NCBI GenBank assembly: GCA_016721385.1
Contig: JADKIE010000001.1
Span: 676,501 to 740,500, forward strand
DNA: 64,000 bases
From: Chitinophagaceae bacterium
GTDB lineage: Bacteria; Bacteroidota; Bacteroidia; Chitinophagales; Chitinophagaceae
Direction: 5' to 3'
Below are positions 47,510-56,634 of the stretch, in pieces. Numbering within the stretch: the stretch's first letter is position 1; every line of letters begins with the position of its first letter. Below the pieces are notes generated by a model. It was not told the origin of the DNA. It was given only the letters and a program-made list of their open reading frames with translations, and ran no database searches. The position numbers were made by a program, and so were the translations under genes.

Positions 47510-48862
47510 TTAAAATATTTGCGATCGGGTTGTTTCTGCCTCAATTGTGGCAGGATTAATCAAATTTACAATTTTTGTATATACTACCCCAATGCCTTTT
47601 GCAAACCATCTTTCCTCCTCGGCAGCAGTAATATCGCCTGTTCCCGGGTTGGCAATATAACTAAACTTAACTTTTATAATATTGGTGTAATTGATACTGG
47701 CAATTGTAGCACTAGCGCCTTTGGCCAATATTAAGCTGTTTACTTTTATTGCTACAGGAAAGCCGCTAACAGTATTACTGCCTAAACTTACCGTCCAGGT
47801 TGCGCCTACAGCCAAATTAGAATCAAGCACTAAATACTCTTTGTTGATAGGGTTATCCAGCAAACCAAAATCACCATCTAAATATTGATAATAAAGTCCA
47901 CCGTTTTTTCTATTGAAGATAGAATCGGTTGGCACACCCAGGTTTTTAATTTCAAAAATTTTATATGAGTTGGCTCCAAATGTTTTTGAGTTTGCACTAA
48001 CCTGTACATAGGTAGTATCGCTTGGTGTGCCACCAACAAAACGACTACTCCAGTTACTATTAGTTGTTTGAGGTACATAATCTAAATTAGGTGCAGGAGG
48101 GGCTGCAGTTACAGCAATTGAAAATATACAACTAGATGTAGTGTTAGAGACTGTATAATTAAAGCTACCGGCAGCAGTTGGAGTACCAGAACCAATTAAA
48201 ATTACTGTATTAGGCCCAATGTTTGCAAATGTACCCGATGCATTAAAAACAATACCATTTACCGCAACTCCTGTATTAATAGTGTAATTGCCAATGGTTG
48301 TAACATTTACATTTAATGTAACCGTATTGGTAGGCCCAAGTGCGGTGCCGGCTATATATGCACCTATTCCTAACGTAGCACCGGAACAATTACCCGGAGC
48401 TCCGCCAAAAGTAAATACAGCATTAGTTGGAGCTGTAGTCGCTGTTACACTTACATCTAATTTACATATACTATTACCAAACTTAATTGTAAAAGTTGTA
48501 ATGCCGGATGCTATGGGAGTGCCCGAGCCCTGCAAGCGTATTATGTTTAAACCAGTTGCTGTTACGGTGCCAAGTGCTTTAAAAGAAAAGCCATTAACTG
48601 TATCGCTTTGTATAGTATAGGTACCTGTTTGGGTAATATCTGCCGTAACTTCTATATAATTACCTGCTGTTAAAGCAGTATCTTTTTTGTAAGTACCATT
48701 TACCGTGCTGGGGAGGCAGTTGCCTGTAGTATTGCTTTTAAGTGTACCTGTTGCCAATCCGGAGGGGTTTGTGGCAGGGTCAAACGCAAGTTCTTTTTGA
48801 CAGGCTTCTATCAAAAAAATGGAAAGAAGCGTAACAAAAACAATGATGGCATTTTTCATGTG
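47510..48862 (-). CDS. Repeat-containing lipoprotein with extra C-terminal domain
   Basis: About 450 residues from MKNAIIVFVTLL (48862); an in-frame Met 20 codons upstream lacks a signal context. The lipobox is SIFLIEAC. Two repeats (about residues 45-145 and 150-255) match those of the downstream gene: CLPSTVNGTYKKDTALTAGNYI and NCSGATLGIGAYIAGTALGPTN. A roughly 190-residue C-terminal region (TTNSNWSSRFVGGTPSDTTYV to WFAKGIGVVYTKIVNL) follows that is missing from the neighbour. Ends with TTRSQIF; no sorting domain. Surface lipoprotein of unknown role. Frame intact. Confidence 0.78.
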   Translation of the reverse strand, partial: HMKNAIIVFVTLLSIFLIEACQKELAFDPATNPSGLATGTLKSNTTGNCLPSTVNGTYKKDTALTAGNYIEVTADITQTGTYTIQSDTVNGFSFKALGTVTATGLNIIRLQGSGTPIASGITTFTIKFGNSICKLDVSVTATTAPTNAVFTFGGAPGNCSGATLGIGAYIAGTALGPTNTVTLNVNVTTIGNYTINTGVAVNGIVFNASGTFANIGPNTVILIGSGTPTAAGSFNYTVSNTTSSCIFSIAVTAAPPAPNLDYVPQTTNSNWSSRFVGGTPSDTTYVQVSANSKTFGANSYKIFEIKNLGVPTDSIFNRKNGGLYYQYLDGDFGLLDNPINKEYLVLDSNLAVGATWTVSLGSNTVSGFPVAIKVNSLILAKGASATIASINYTNIIKVKFSYIANPGTGDITAAEEERWFAKGIGVVYTKIVNLINPATIEAETTRSQIF

Positions 48863-48978
48863 TTCATTTTTATTGATTTTTGCCACATGGAATTCGCCAA
48901 CGAAAAATTTGATTAGCATCAACTTTTCTTATGGCGCATTTCATTCAAAAAAATTATGTGTTGCTAAATTTACAACTT

Positions 48979-49674
48979 TTACGACACTTGCGATTCATCA
49001 TTCACCAAAGCCTGCGTTTCAACTGTAGGGTTTTGTTGGTTATCTGTTTTATGCTTAAAAAACCTCTTTTGAAACACTAATATAGAGATAACCCCTGTTG
49101 AAATAGCTGCATCTGCAATATTAAAGATAGGCCTGAAAAACTCGAAATACTGTCCGCCCCAACCTGTACCCATTTAGGAAAATGCCCTTTTATAACCGGG
49201 AAGTAAAGCATATCTACCACATTACCATGTAAAAATGAAGCATATCCGTTATTGCTAAATTTGGCTAAGCCATCGTAATAAATAAATTCTTGTGTTGCTG
49301 CATTTAACAACATTCCTTTGTCAAAAATCATTCCATAAAACATACTGTCTATCAAATTGCCTATGGCGCCTGCATAAATTAAGGCTGCACATATAATAAA
49401 CCCTCTGTGGTATTTTTGTGCTATTAATCTACCTAGATACCACGTACCAAAAACAACGGCTACCATTCTAAACACAGTTAAGGCCAGTTTCCCCCAATTA
49501 CCGCCAAAACTCCAGCCATAAGCCATGCCCATATTTTCCACAAAATACAGTTGAAAACCGCTACCAATTACATTATGAGATTCATGCAAATTATAATGGG
49601 TTTTACCCAAATTTTTAAGGCTTGATCGGCTGCCAGTATTAATATTACAAAAGTGCTACGTTTCTTACTTTCAT
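48979..49674 (-). CDS. lspA: Lipoprotein signal peptidase (signal peptidase II), three frameshifts
   Basis: About 231 residues when joined; removes signal peptides from lipidated prolipoproteins, needed for the many lipoproteins seen here. Catalytic regions are present: GAIGNLIDSMFYGMIFD and FRPIFNIADAAISTGV (FNxAD). Breaks, each one missing base: T-run near 49646-49649 (MKVRNVALF then VILILAADQALKIWVK), T-run at 49601-49604 (restores THYNLHESHNV), and 49173-49175 (restores HFPKMGTGWGGQYFEF). The tail (residues about 205-231) is hydrophilic, as in many Bacteroidota LspA. Start ATG at 49674. Confidence 0.92.
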
Positions 49675-49681
49675 ATGAGGG

Positions 49682-49689
49682 CAAAGATA
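49682..49689 (-). promoter_or_regulatory. Candidate -7 box of the lspA promoter (TATCTTTG)
   Basis: A perfect TAnnTTTG match on the minus strand ending 7 nt before the lspA ATG. Predicts a leader of only a few nucleotides. Confidence 0.4.
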
Positions 49690-49788
49690 GTAGGAAATTG
49701 CCTTTTGGCGAATTCAGAGATAATCTTAGCAGATAAAATTAAAAGTAAATACTTTTAGATTTTAGAGTAAATGGAGATTGTGGTTTTA

Positions 49789-50160
49789 CTACTCACCTTT
49801 TTCTGTAGAAAGTAATTTTTCTTCAATTATTTTTTTTAACAAATACTTAGGTAGGGCACCGGGTTGCATTACCGGCTCGCCAGCTGCATCTATAAAAAGT
49901 AAGGTAGGGATGCTTTGTATGCCAAATACGGCAGCTAATTCCTGTTCTACATCTGTGTCAACTTTATAAACATGTAATTTCTCTGCGTATTCATTAGAAA
50001 GTTCCTCTAAAACTGGCGCTACCATTTTGCATGGGCCACACCAATCGGCGTAGAAATCTATAATTGCAGGTAATTTGCCTGTATATTTCCAGTCTTTTTC
50101 TGTTTCGTAGTTAAACACTTTTTGCTTAAAATCCTGTGTGGTAAGTTTAATTGTTGCCAT
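49789..50160 (-). CDS. trxA: Thioredoxin
   Basis: The 123-residue protein carries the active site DFYADWCGPCKMVAPVLEEL and the cis-Pro region GIQSIPTLLFID. It has a slightly long N-terminal part (KVFNYETEKDWKYTGKLPAI), as in Bacteroidota thioredoxins. It reduces disulfides in the cytoplasm. It is transcribed from its own -7 box (50175-50182), with a palindrome upstream. Frame intact. Confidence 0.93.
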   Translation of the reverse strand: MATIKLTTQDFKQKVFNYETEKDWKYTGKLPAIIDFYADWCGPCKMVAPVLEELSNEYAEKLHVYKVDTDVEQELAAVFGIQSIPTLLFIDAAGEPVMQPGALPKYLLKKIIEEKLLSTEKGE

Positions 50161-50174
50161 TGTTTTATTTTATG

Positions 50175-50182
50175 CAAAGTTA
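50175..50182 (-). promoter_or_regulatory. Candidate -7 box of the trxA promoter (TAACTTTG)
   Basis: A perfect TAnnTTTG match on the minus strand, 14 bp before the trxA start codon. The palindrome at 50203-50220 covers the place where the -33 element should be. Confidence 0.45.
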
Positions 50183-50202
50183 AAACAGCTTGGTTAAGAG
50201 GT

Positions 50203-50220
50203 ACGTAACTTTTGTTACGT
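50203..50220. promoter_or_regulatory. Perfect inverted repeat upstream of trxA (candidate operator)
   Basis: acgtaac / gttacgt, 7 bp perfect around a TTTT spacer, between murF-alr and trxA. It overlaps the expected -33 region of the trxA promoter, as an operator for a dimeric regulator would. Confidence 0.4.
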
Positions 50221-50236
50221 TATCTGTTACAAATAT

Positions 50237-52705
50237 TTATTCCTCAAAATAAACTCTCTTTACCCTTTGCGATATGCCTGTTAAAATTTCGTAAGCGATG
50301 GTATCGGCCCAGTGGGCTAAATTGTTTACGGGTAATGCTTCGCCAAATACAATTACATCATCACCTTCTTTAGCAGGAATGTTTGTAATGTCCAACATCG
50401 TCATATCCATACACACATTACCAATCACTGGAGCTAATTTACCGTTAACTAGCATCTTGCCTTTTCCATTACTCAAAACTCTTGGATAGCCATCGGCATA
50501 GCCTATACGAACTGTAGCTATTGTAGCATCCTCATTGGTTAAACCTTTGCGGCTGTAGCCAACACTTTGGCCTTTTTTTATTTTTTTTATTTGAGAGATG
50601 GTGGTTTTTAAAGTGGTAACATTTTTTAATTGCTGTTGAACAGTAGTATGAGCATCTACACCATAAAGGCCAATGCCTAAACGTACCATATCAAACTGCA
50701 AATTTTTGTGCCTGTGTATAGCAGATGTATTGGCAATATGTTTAATAAAAGGATAGTCAATAGCCTCTTGCAAAAGTTGGCAGCCCTCTTTAATCGTTGT
50801 GGCTTGCTCTTGTGTAAAAGCATCATGCTCTGCATTATCACTAGCAGCCAAATGCGAAAAAACAGATTGTATTTTAAAAGAAGTTGTTTCTTTTAATTTA
50901 TTGCAAAGTGTTGTTATTTCATCTAATTCAAATCCAAGGCGCTTCATACCTGTATCTATTTTAATATGCACAGGATAGTTTGAAATGCCCGATTGCAATA
51001 AATAATTATCAAAACCATTAAATATTTCAAACGAATACAACTCGGGTTCCAGATTGTATTGTACCAGCACATCAAAGGTTGCATCCTCGGCATTCATAAC
51101 CATTATTGGTAGCGTAATGCCTGCTTTACGCAACTCTACACCTTCATCTGCGTAAGCTACTGCTAAATAATCTACCTTATGAAATTGCAGCAAATTAGCT
51201 ATTTCAAACCCGCCACTGCCGTAGCTAAATGCCTTTACCATAGCCATTAATTTTACGCCTTCGGCTAATTGTTGCTTGTATATTTTTAAATTATGGCTAA
51301 TGGCATTTAAATTAATTTCTAAAATAGTTTGATGCACTTTTTGCTCAAGCAAATGGCTTATTTGTTCAAACTCAAATACTCTTGCGCCTTTTAATAAAAT
51401 GGTTTCGCTATTAAAATGAAGCGATGGAAAATGTTGTTTAAAATCATTGGTAGAGGTGTAAAAATGTACTTGCGGAATGGAAGAAAAAACAGCTTGTTGC
51501 TTTGTAATTTCGGTACCAATGCCAATAAATCTATTTATATTTTTTTGGATGAGAATAGACGCAACTTCGGTGTACAAGTCAACATTTTTTTTGCCGGATT
51601 GTAAAATATCACTCAAAATTACGGTTCGTTTATCATGTTGTTGCTGCTGTTGCAAAAAATCTAACGCAATAGTTAACGAATTAATATCGGCACTATAGCT
51701 ATCGTTAATTACCGAGCAATTATTTACACCTTGCTTTAACTCCAGCCTCATTTCTACAGAACGTAGCTGCAGCATTTGGGCAGATATGGTTTCATCATCT
51801 ACCCCAAAATGCAATAATACACACCAGCATGTAATGGCATTTTCAATAGCGGCGTCGTTGGTAAACGGAACAGATATGCTAACTTTCCTATTTTGATATA
51901 TAGCCTTTATTACCGTATTATAGTGTTGTATTTGTATAGCGGTAATGCTTAATGTTGCTCCGTCTTTTTTACTCCAACTAAATAAATGACATGTGTTGCA
52001 CTTGCTCTCTATTGCAAGTGCAATAGCTGCATTATCCTTGCAATAAATAATTTCTTTACAGCCTTCAAATAATTTGGCCTTTTCTTCAACCTTATGTGCT
52101 GTATCATCAAAACCTTCGCTGTGTGCTTCGCCAATAGATGTAAATATGCCTATGGTTGGTTGAATAATTTTTTGCAACTTATCCATTTCATGTGGCATGG
52201 AAATACCGGCTTCAAAAATGCCCAGTGTATTATTTGGGTGCATTTGCCAAACACTTAATGGTACACCAATTTGTGAGTTGTAACTTTTAGGGCTGCGTAC
52301 AATATTGTACTTGTTGTGTAATAATTGATACAGCCATTCTTTTACAATTGTTTTTCCGTTGCTGCCGGTAATGCCAATTACAGGATATGTAAATTGTTTG
52401 CGATGATAAGCTGTAAGCAATTGCAATGCATCAATTACATTGCTTACCTGTAAAACATTGGCATTATTAATAGTTGGTTTCAAAGAATACTCGTTATCTA
52501 CCACAAAATTTCTTACTCCTTTATTGTACAACTCATCCAAAAAATCATGTGCATTACGCTGCAATGTACTTATGGCAAAAAATAAAGAAGATTCGGGGAA
52601 CAGTAATTTTCTGCTGTCAATTAACAAATGTTCAATAACATCATCACTTCCTTTTTGTAACCAGGTAGCGTTTAAACAGTATGCTATTGTAGAGATGTTA
52701 AACAT
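50237..52705 (-). CDS. Bifunctional MurF ligase / alanine racemase fusion
   Basis: The 822-residue protein has an N-terminal MurF-like half (P-loop VIGITGSNGKTIVKEWLY, GIFEAGISMPHEMDKL, VINDSYSADINSLTIALDFL, LLKGARVFEFEQISHLLE). The C-terminal half is an alanine racemase starting near residue 455 (TILEINLNAISHNLKIYKQ), with the PLP Lys in LMAMVKAFSYGSGG, the catalytic Tyr in VGYSRKGL, and VCMDMTMLDIT. This fusion is common in Bacteroidota. The racemase supplies D-Ala. Since a complete standalone murF lies at 14827, the ligase half may have a secondary or regulatory role. Frame intact. Confidence 0.94.
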   Translation of the reverse strand: MFNISTIAYCLNATWLQKGSDDVIEHLLIDSRKLLFPESSLFFAISTLQRNAHDFLDELYNKGVRNFVVDNEYSLKPTINNANVLQVSNVIDALQLLTAYHRKQFTYPVIGITGSNGKTIVKEWLYQLLHNKYNIVRSPKSYNSQIGVPLSVWQMHPNNTLGIFEAGISMPHEMDKLQKIIQPTIGIFTSIGEAHSEGFDDTAHKVEEKAKLFEGCKEIIYCKDNAAIALAIESKCNTCHLFSWSKKDGATLSITAIQIQHYNTVIKAIYQNRKVSISVPFTNDAAIENAITCWCVLLHFGVDDETISAQMLQLRSVEMRLELKQGVNNCSVINDSYSADINSLTIALDFLQQQQQHDKRTVILSDILQSGKKNVDLYTEVASILIQKNINRFIGIGTEITKQQAVFSSIPQVHFYTSTNDFKQHFPSLHFNSETILLKGARVFEFEQISHLLEQKVHQTILEINLNAISHNLKIYKQQLAEGVKLMAMVKAFSYGSGGFEIANLLQFHKVDYLAVAYADEGVELRKAGITLPIMVMNAEDATFDVLVQYNLEPELYSFEIFNGFDNYLLQSGISNYPVHIKIDTGMKRLGFELDEITTLCNKLKETTSFKIQSVFSHLAASDNAEHDAFTQEQATTIKEGCQLLQEAIDYPFIKHIANTSAIHRHKNLQFDMVRLGIGLYGVDAHTTVQQQLKNVTTLKTTISQIKKIKKGQSVGYSRKGLTNEDATIATVRIGYADGYPRVLSNGKGKMLVNGKLAPVIGNVCMDMTMLDITNIPAKEGDDVIVFGEALPVNNLAHWADTIAYEILTGISQRVKRVYFEE

Positions 52706-53688
52706 TATTCAACTTCAACAGGCGCTCCCTTTCGTTTATGATAAATGGAATATACAATTGAACCGCTAATGCACACTACTATCATAAGCAGCGAAACCCA
52801 AACCGGGATGTGCAAATAATGTTCATCTACACCGGCAAACTTTAGTAAGGGCAAAAGCATTTTTACACCAATAAAGAGTAATACAATTGCAATGCCTTGT
52901 TGCAAATAATCAAACTTACTTGCTGCACCACGTAATAAAAAAAACAGGCTGCGTAACCCTAATACTGCAAAAATATTAGATGAATAAATGAGTAATTTTT
53001 TACTAGGGTCTGGAATGATTGAAAATACGGCAGGGATTGAATCTACTGCAAAAACAATGTCAATTAGCCCAAGCATAATAACCACCATGCTTAATTTGGT
53101 AAAATATGCTTTGTTGTTTTTGCTGATAATAAAACGGCCATCAGGTTCTTCATCGGTTGTACGCATGTATTTACGCATAAATCTAAATGCCCAGTTTTCT
53201 TCTGGATCAAATTCATCATCTTCGGCGCTACTAAACATTTTTACACCTGTATAGGCCAAAAATATTCCAAACACATACATTATCCAATCGTATTTTGCTA
53301 CAGCAGCACTACCTATTGCAATAAATAAAATTCTGAAAACAATAGCCATTAATATACCCAACAGTAATACCCTGGAAAAGCTGTTTTCTTTTACTTTAAA
53401 ATAAGTGAATATTATAATGAAGACAAAAATGTTATCAATTGATAAAGACCACTCCAACAAGTATGCAGATACAAAAGCTATTGCGTCTTGCTTGCCATTT
53501 CCTCCATCATTTTGATACCAAATAAAACCACAAAATGCAAAAGATAATGCCACCCAAAAAAGAGTTTGAATTAAAGCTGTTTTTAAACTAATTGATTTAT
53601 TTTTTTTGCTAAGCAAGCCTAAATCAAAAACTAAAGCAATTATAATTACAGACGCAAAAACGATATATGTTAACTGATTTTTATCCAT
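52705..53688 (-). CDS. TerC family integral membrane protein
   Basis: The 327-residue protein has seven to nine membrane segments and the conserved acidic residues of TerC/Alx: SIDNIFVFIIIFTYFKV, and FAVDSIPAVFSII in the second half. Members are linked to metal (manganese) efflux and tellurite resistance; Alx-like proteins respond to alkaline pH. The stop overlaps the murF-alr start by one base, so it is in the same transcript. Frame intact. Confidence 0.92.
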   Translation of the reverse strand: MDKNQLTYIVFASVIIIALVFDLGLLSKKNKSISLKTALIQTLFWVALSFAFCGFIWYQNDGGNGKQDAIAFVSAYLLEWSLSIDNIFVFIIIFTYFKVKENSFSRVLLLGILMAIVFRILFIAIGSAAVAKYDWIMYVFGIFLAYTGVKMFSSAEDDEFDPEENWAFRFMRKYMRTTDEEPDGRFIISKNNKAYFTKLSMVVIMLGLIDIVFAVDSIPAVFSIIPDPSKKLLIYSSNIFAVLGLRSLFFLLRGAASKFDYLQQGIAIVLLFIGVKMLLPLLKFAGVDEHYLHIPVWVSLLMIVVCISGSIVYSIYHKRKGAPVEVE

Positions 53689-53693
53689 TTTAT

Positions 53694-55397
53694 TTACACA
53701 GTAAATTTTCTTTTATGCAACCATTGAAATAACAGTGCAAACAAAATTACCAATACAATTGGTAAAGCTATAGTTATTAATTGCCAGATTATTTTTTGAG
53801 ATTCTACCTTTTTAGTATCCAACAAACGTAATGTATAATCTTTTGCTTTGGCTTCTGCAAGTCCTGATGAATTTAACAGATAGTCCAGGCAATTTTGTAA
53901 AAAATCTTTATTAGCAAACTGGTATTGATATTGTGAGCCCACAGTTAGAGGATTTACACCCATTGGCAGAGGTTCGTTTTTAGATATACTATTTAAAACC
54001 ATATCGCCATCTGCAACAACAATAATTTTATTATTGGCAATACATTCCTGCATAAACATTGCCCCATAATTTGCAAGGCTATCGTTCATTGCTTGCGATA
54101 ACCTGTTTTTAAACATAGAAGTAAACTTGCCTTCGAGCAATACCGCTACCGGAATATTTGCTTTTTTAAACTTATCATTTTCGGGTTCGTTTACATTTTC
54201 TTTGCCGCTGATTAAAGCAGGCGTAGCAATGGTTTTAGAGTTCGAAGAAGAACTTAATAAAATTGTTTTTTTAATCCCTTCTACTTCCAACGTATCAACG
54301 GAGTTTACAAATTTACCCGAAACCAACCCAAGATTTTTATTTATTACATGATTTGATTTTGACTCGAACAAAGGGAAATAATTCCAATGCAAAAATTCAA
54401 ACTGCCCCTTTCCGTTTACATCAAAGGGTAAAAAATCGCATTGTAAATCCAACACTAAATCCGGATTTACCCTTGCTCCATATTTAAATAATAAATCGTT
54501 TAGTTCTAATCCTCTATCGTAAGCAATAACTTCATTTTTTATTCTAAGGCTATCCATCTCTGCATTAAGCCTGTCTATAAACATCAATACCTTTCCACCT
54601 CTCATAACAAATTGATCTATCTTAAGTTTTTCTTCGTCGGTAAATTTTTCGGTTGGCTTTACCAAAAGCAATAGCTTAAAGGTGTCGGGTATTACAGGCA
54701 ATTTTGTTAAATTAAATTGCTGCAAATTATAATCTTGTTTTAATACATTTTCTGCAAGGTCGTATGTTCTAATATCTTGTGGCTCTCCATGCCCAACAGC
54801 ATAAGCAAGCATAGGCTTTGTGGTTTGCGATGCTTTGTAAATAGCATCTGCAAACTTAAATTCCATTAAGGCTTCGGCACTATTTAACTCGGCAGCAGTA
54901 ATAAATGTTTTATTGCCGGTATATAAATTAACGGGCAACACATTTTGTTTATAATGTACCAACGCAACAGGGTAAACCAATTGTTGTTGTTCGCCGGCCT
55001 TTAGTTGCGATTTTAAGTTTATTGGATACAGCCCGTTTGCAGACAGTGTATCGCCCCATTTTACATCTGTACCTTCAACAACATCATCCGGGCTAATAAA
55101 ATTGTACTGTATTTTTTTGCCTCCAACTTCTTTAAATTCATGTAAAATTTCGGAGGTACTATTGGCCAATTTTTTAAATCCGCTCGGAAACTCACCTTTT
55201 AAAAAAACATCTATCTGTACCACATCATCCAGCTTCTTTACTATCTTTTTTGTTGGGGAAGATAGCGTAAATCGCTTTTCGTTGGTAAAATCTAATCGGG
55301 TATGAAACTGCGATGCAAGCCAATTAAGGCCAATTAAAGTAAGTATGGTAACAGGTAACCAAAATTTACTTTTCCATATTTTATTTAGTAATTGCAT
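53694..55397 (-). CDS. gldG: Gliding-motility ABC transporter substrate-binding protein GldG
   Basis: The 567-residue protein has an N-terminal membrane anchor (FWLPVTILTLIGLNWLASQF), the text LDFTNEKRFTLSSPTKKIVKKLDDVVQIDVFLKG, an ABC-type-uncharacterised domain (GKVLMFIDRLNAEMDSL), and a C-terminal membrane helix (IITIALPIVLVILFALLFQW). This is GldG, which works with GldF and the ATPase GldA in gliding. It begins 1 bp after gldF stops. gldA is not in the window. Frame intact. Confidence 0.9.
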   Translation of the reverse strand: MQLLNKIWKSKFWLPVTILTLIGLNWLASQFHTRLDFTNEKRFTLSSPTKKIVKKLDDVVQIDVFLKGEFPSGFKKLANSTSEILHEFKEVGGKKIQYNFISPDDVVEGTDVKWGDTLSANGLYPINLKSQLKAGEQQQLVYPVALVHYKQNVLPVNLYTGNKTFITAAELNSAEALMEFKFADAIYKASQTTKPMLAYAVGHGEPQDIRTYDLAENVLKQDYNLQQFNLTKLPVIPDTFKLLLLVKPTEKFTDEEKLKIDQFVMRGGKVLMFIDRLNAEMDSLRIKNEVIAYDRGLELNDLLFKYGARVNPDLVLDLQCDFLPFDVNGKGQFEFLHWNYFPLFESKSNHVINKNLGLVSGKFVNSVDTLEVEGIKKTILLSSSSNSKTIATPALISGKENVNEPENDKFKKANIPVAVLLEGKFTSMFKNRLSQAMNDSLANYGAMFMQECIANNKIIVVADGDMVLNSISKNEPLPMGVNPLTVGSQYQYQFANKDFLQNCLDYLLNSSGLAEAKAKDYTLRLLDTKKVESQKIIWQLITIALPIVLVILFALLFQWLHKRKFTV

Positions 55398-56120
55398 TTA
55401 TTTTTTAACAAGAGTTTTAACGGTAACTAATAAAAAAAGAAAAATAACACTCAAAAAATAAATTAAATCTCTGCTATCCAACACACCACGGCTTATGCTA
55501 CTGTAATGAAAATCTATTCCTAGCATTTCAACATAGTAGTCTGCTCCATTTGCAAAAAAAGGCAACTTACTTAGTGCATTAAATCCAAAATAAAGTGTAA
55601 CACAAAAAAATACACTTATTAAAAATGCCACAACGGCATTATTGGTAAAGCCGCTGCAGCAGAGGCTTATAGCTGCAAAAACTGCTCCTAAAAAAAACAA
55701 GCCAATATAGCTGCCTAAAATACCGCCGCCATCAATACCGCCTTGTGCACTTAACGCTTTTACAGCAAAAACGTAAATTAAGGTGGGAGCTATGACAAAC
55801 AAAATAATAAATAATACCGAAAAATATTTACCCAGCACAATTTGCCCTTGGGTAATGGGCTTGGTTTTTAAAATTTCGAAAGTGCCGGCTTTAAATTCAT
55901 CGGCCAGCAAACGCATGGTAATTGCAGGTACCAAAAAAAGTAATACCCACGGCGCCAGTTCAAAAAATTTATCTAACGTAGCATATCCAAAATCAAAAAT
56001 ATTACTATCCTTTAATACAAATAAAAAAAGCCCGTTTATCAATAAAAATAAAACAATGGCAATGTATCCTGTAAGGCCGCTAAAAAATTGACGTAGTTCT
56101 TTTTTACAAATACTCCACAT
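55398..56120 (-). CDS. gldF: Gliding-motility ABC transporter permease GldF
   Basis: The 240-residue permease has six membrane segments, starting with CKKELRQFFSGLTGYIAIVLFLLINGLFLF. TMRLLADEFKAGTFEILKTKPITQGQIVLGKYFSV is the typical ABC2-permease cytoplasmic loop. Directly followed by gldG. Together with gldA (elsewhere) it forms an ABC transporter needed for gliding in flavobacteria; in other Bacteroidota its substrate is unknown. Frame intact. Confidence 0.9.
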   Translation of the reverse strand: MWSICKKELRQFFSGLTGYIAIVLFLLINGLFLFVLKDSNIFDFGYATLDKFFELAPWVLLFLVPAITMRLLADEFKAGTFEILKTKPITQGQIVLGKYFSVLFIILFVIAPTLIYVFAVKALSAQGGIDGGGILGSYIGLFFLGAVFAAISLCCSGFTNNAVVAFLISVFFCVTLYFGFNALSKLPFFANGADYYVEMLGIDFHYSSISRGVLDSRDLIYFLSVIFLFLLVTVKTLVKK

Positions 56121-56634
56121 ATGTTATAAAATTGCTGCAATTTACTATTTAGAATGGTATGTAAATGTGTTTATTTGAATTTAGTTCTTATTATAATCAA
56201 ATGATATTCATTGATTATTAGGTGGCCTTATTGTTTTGGCTATTTTATAGCATACCACAAGCCATTTAAAACATTTTAAAGTAACTCAATTAATTTTTTG
56301 GCATAAAAGCAGCATTTTAGAAACTTGCTCTGTCTTTTTCTGAAATAAGTATTAAAAGCCTATAGTTTTTAGTTTTAGATACGCAAAGTATATTTTTGGG
56401 GTAAATAGCGTTTATTTATCAAATTGTCTGACAAGTAATTACCAAATATAGAAATGCACTTTTTGCTTGCCCAAACCAACTGCTCAATCCCCTGATTTTT
56501 TCAGGGGATTTTTTATGGAAAATGCTGCTAATAATCATTTTGTTCTTAATTACAGGTATTAGCATTAATCATATTTTTTATGGCACATTTTGTTATCTTT
56601 AAGTTGGCTTTCAAAAGTATTTTAATACCCCTTT
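56121..56634. other. 514-bp intergenic region between divergent gldF and the lamin-tail gene
   Basis: AT-rich, no convincing gene on either strand. It holds one copy of the 45-bp hairpin repeat (56476-56520) and a -7-like box TATCTTTA (56594-56601) about 33 bp before the next start. Confidence 0.6.
56476..56520. repeat. 45-bp hairpin repeat, copy 1
   Basis: From ccaactgctcaat to ttttttatggaa, containing the perfect 10-bp stem aatcccctga / tcaggggatt with a TTTTT loop. A second copy flanks the other side of the next gene (59519-59563), matching at 39 of 45 positions. The loop there is AAAAA, as if the stem-loop were inverted. Confidence 0.8.

Noticed and set aside
48288..48620. Plus-strand open frame of 110 codons with hydrophobic segments
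   Set aside because: Antisense to the repeat lipoprotein; the Thr/Val-rich repeats give Ala/Val-rich antisense text by chance.
56531..56578. Short open frame starting at the ATG after the hairpin repeat copy 1
   Set aside because: The frame from this ATG is only about 15 codons, and copy 2 meets a stop at once, so it is not conserved.
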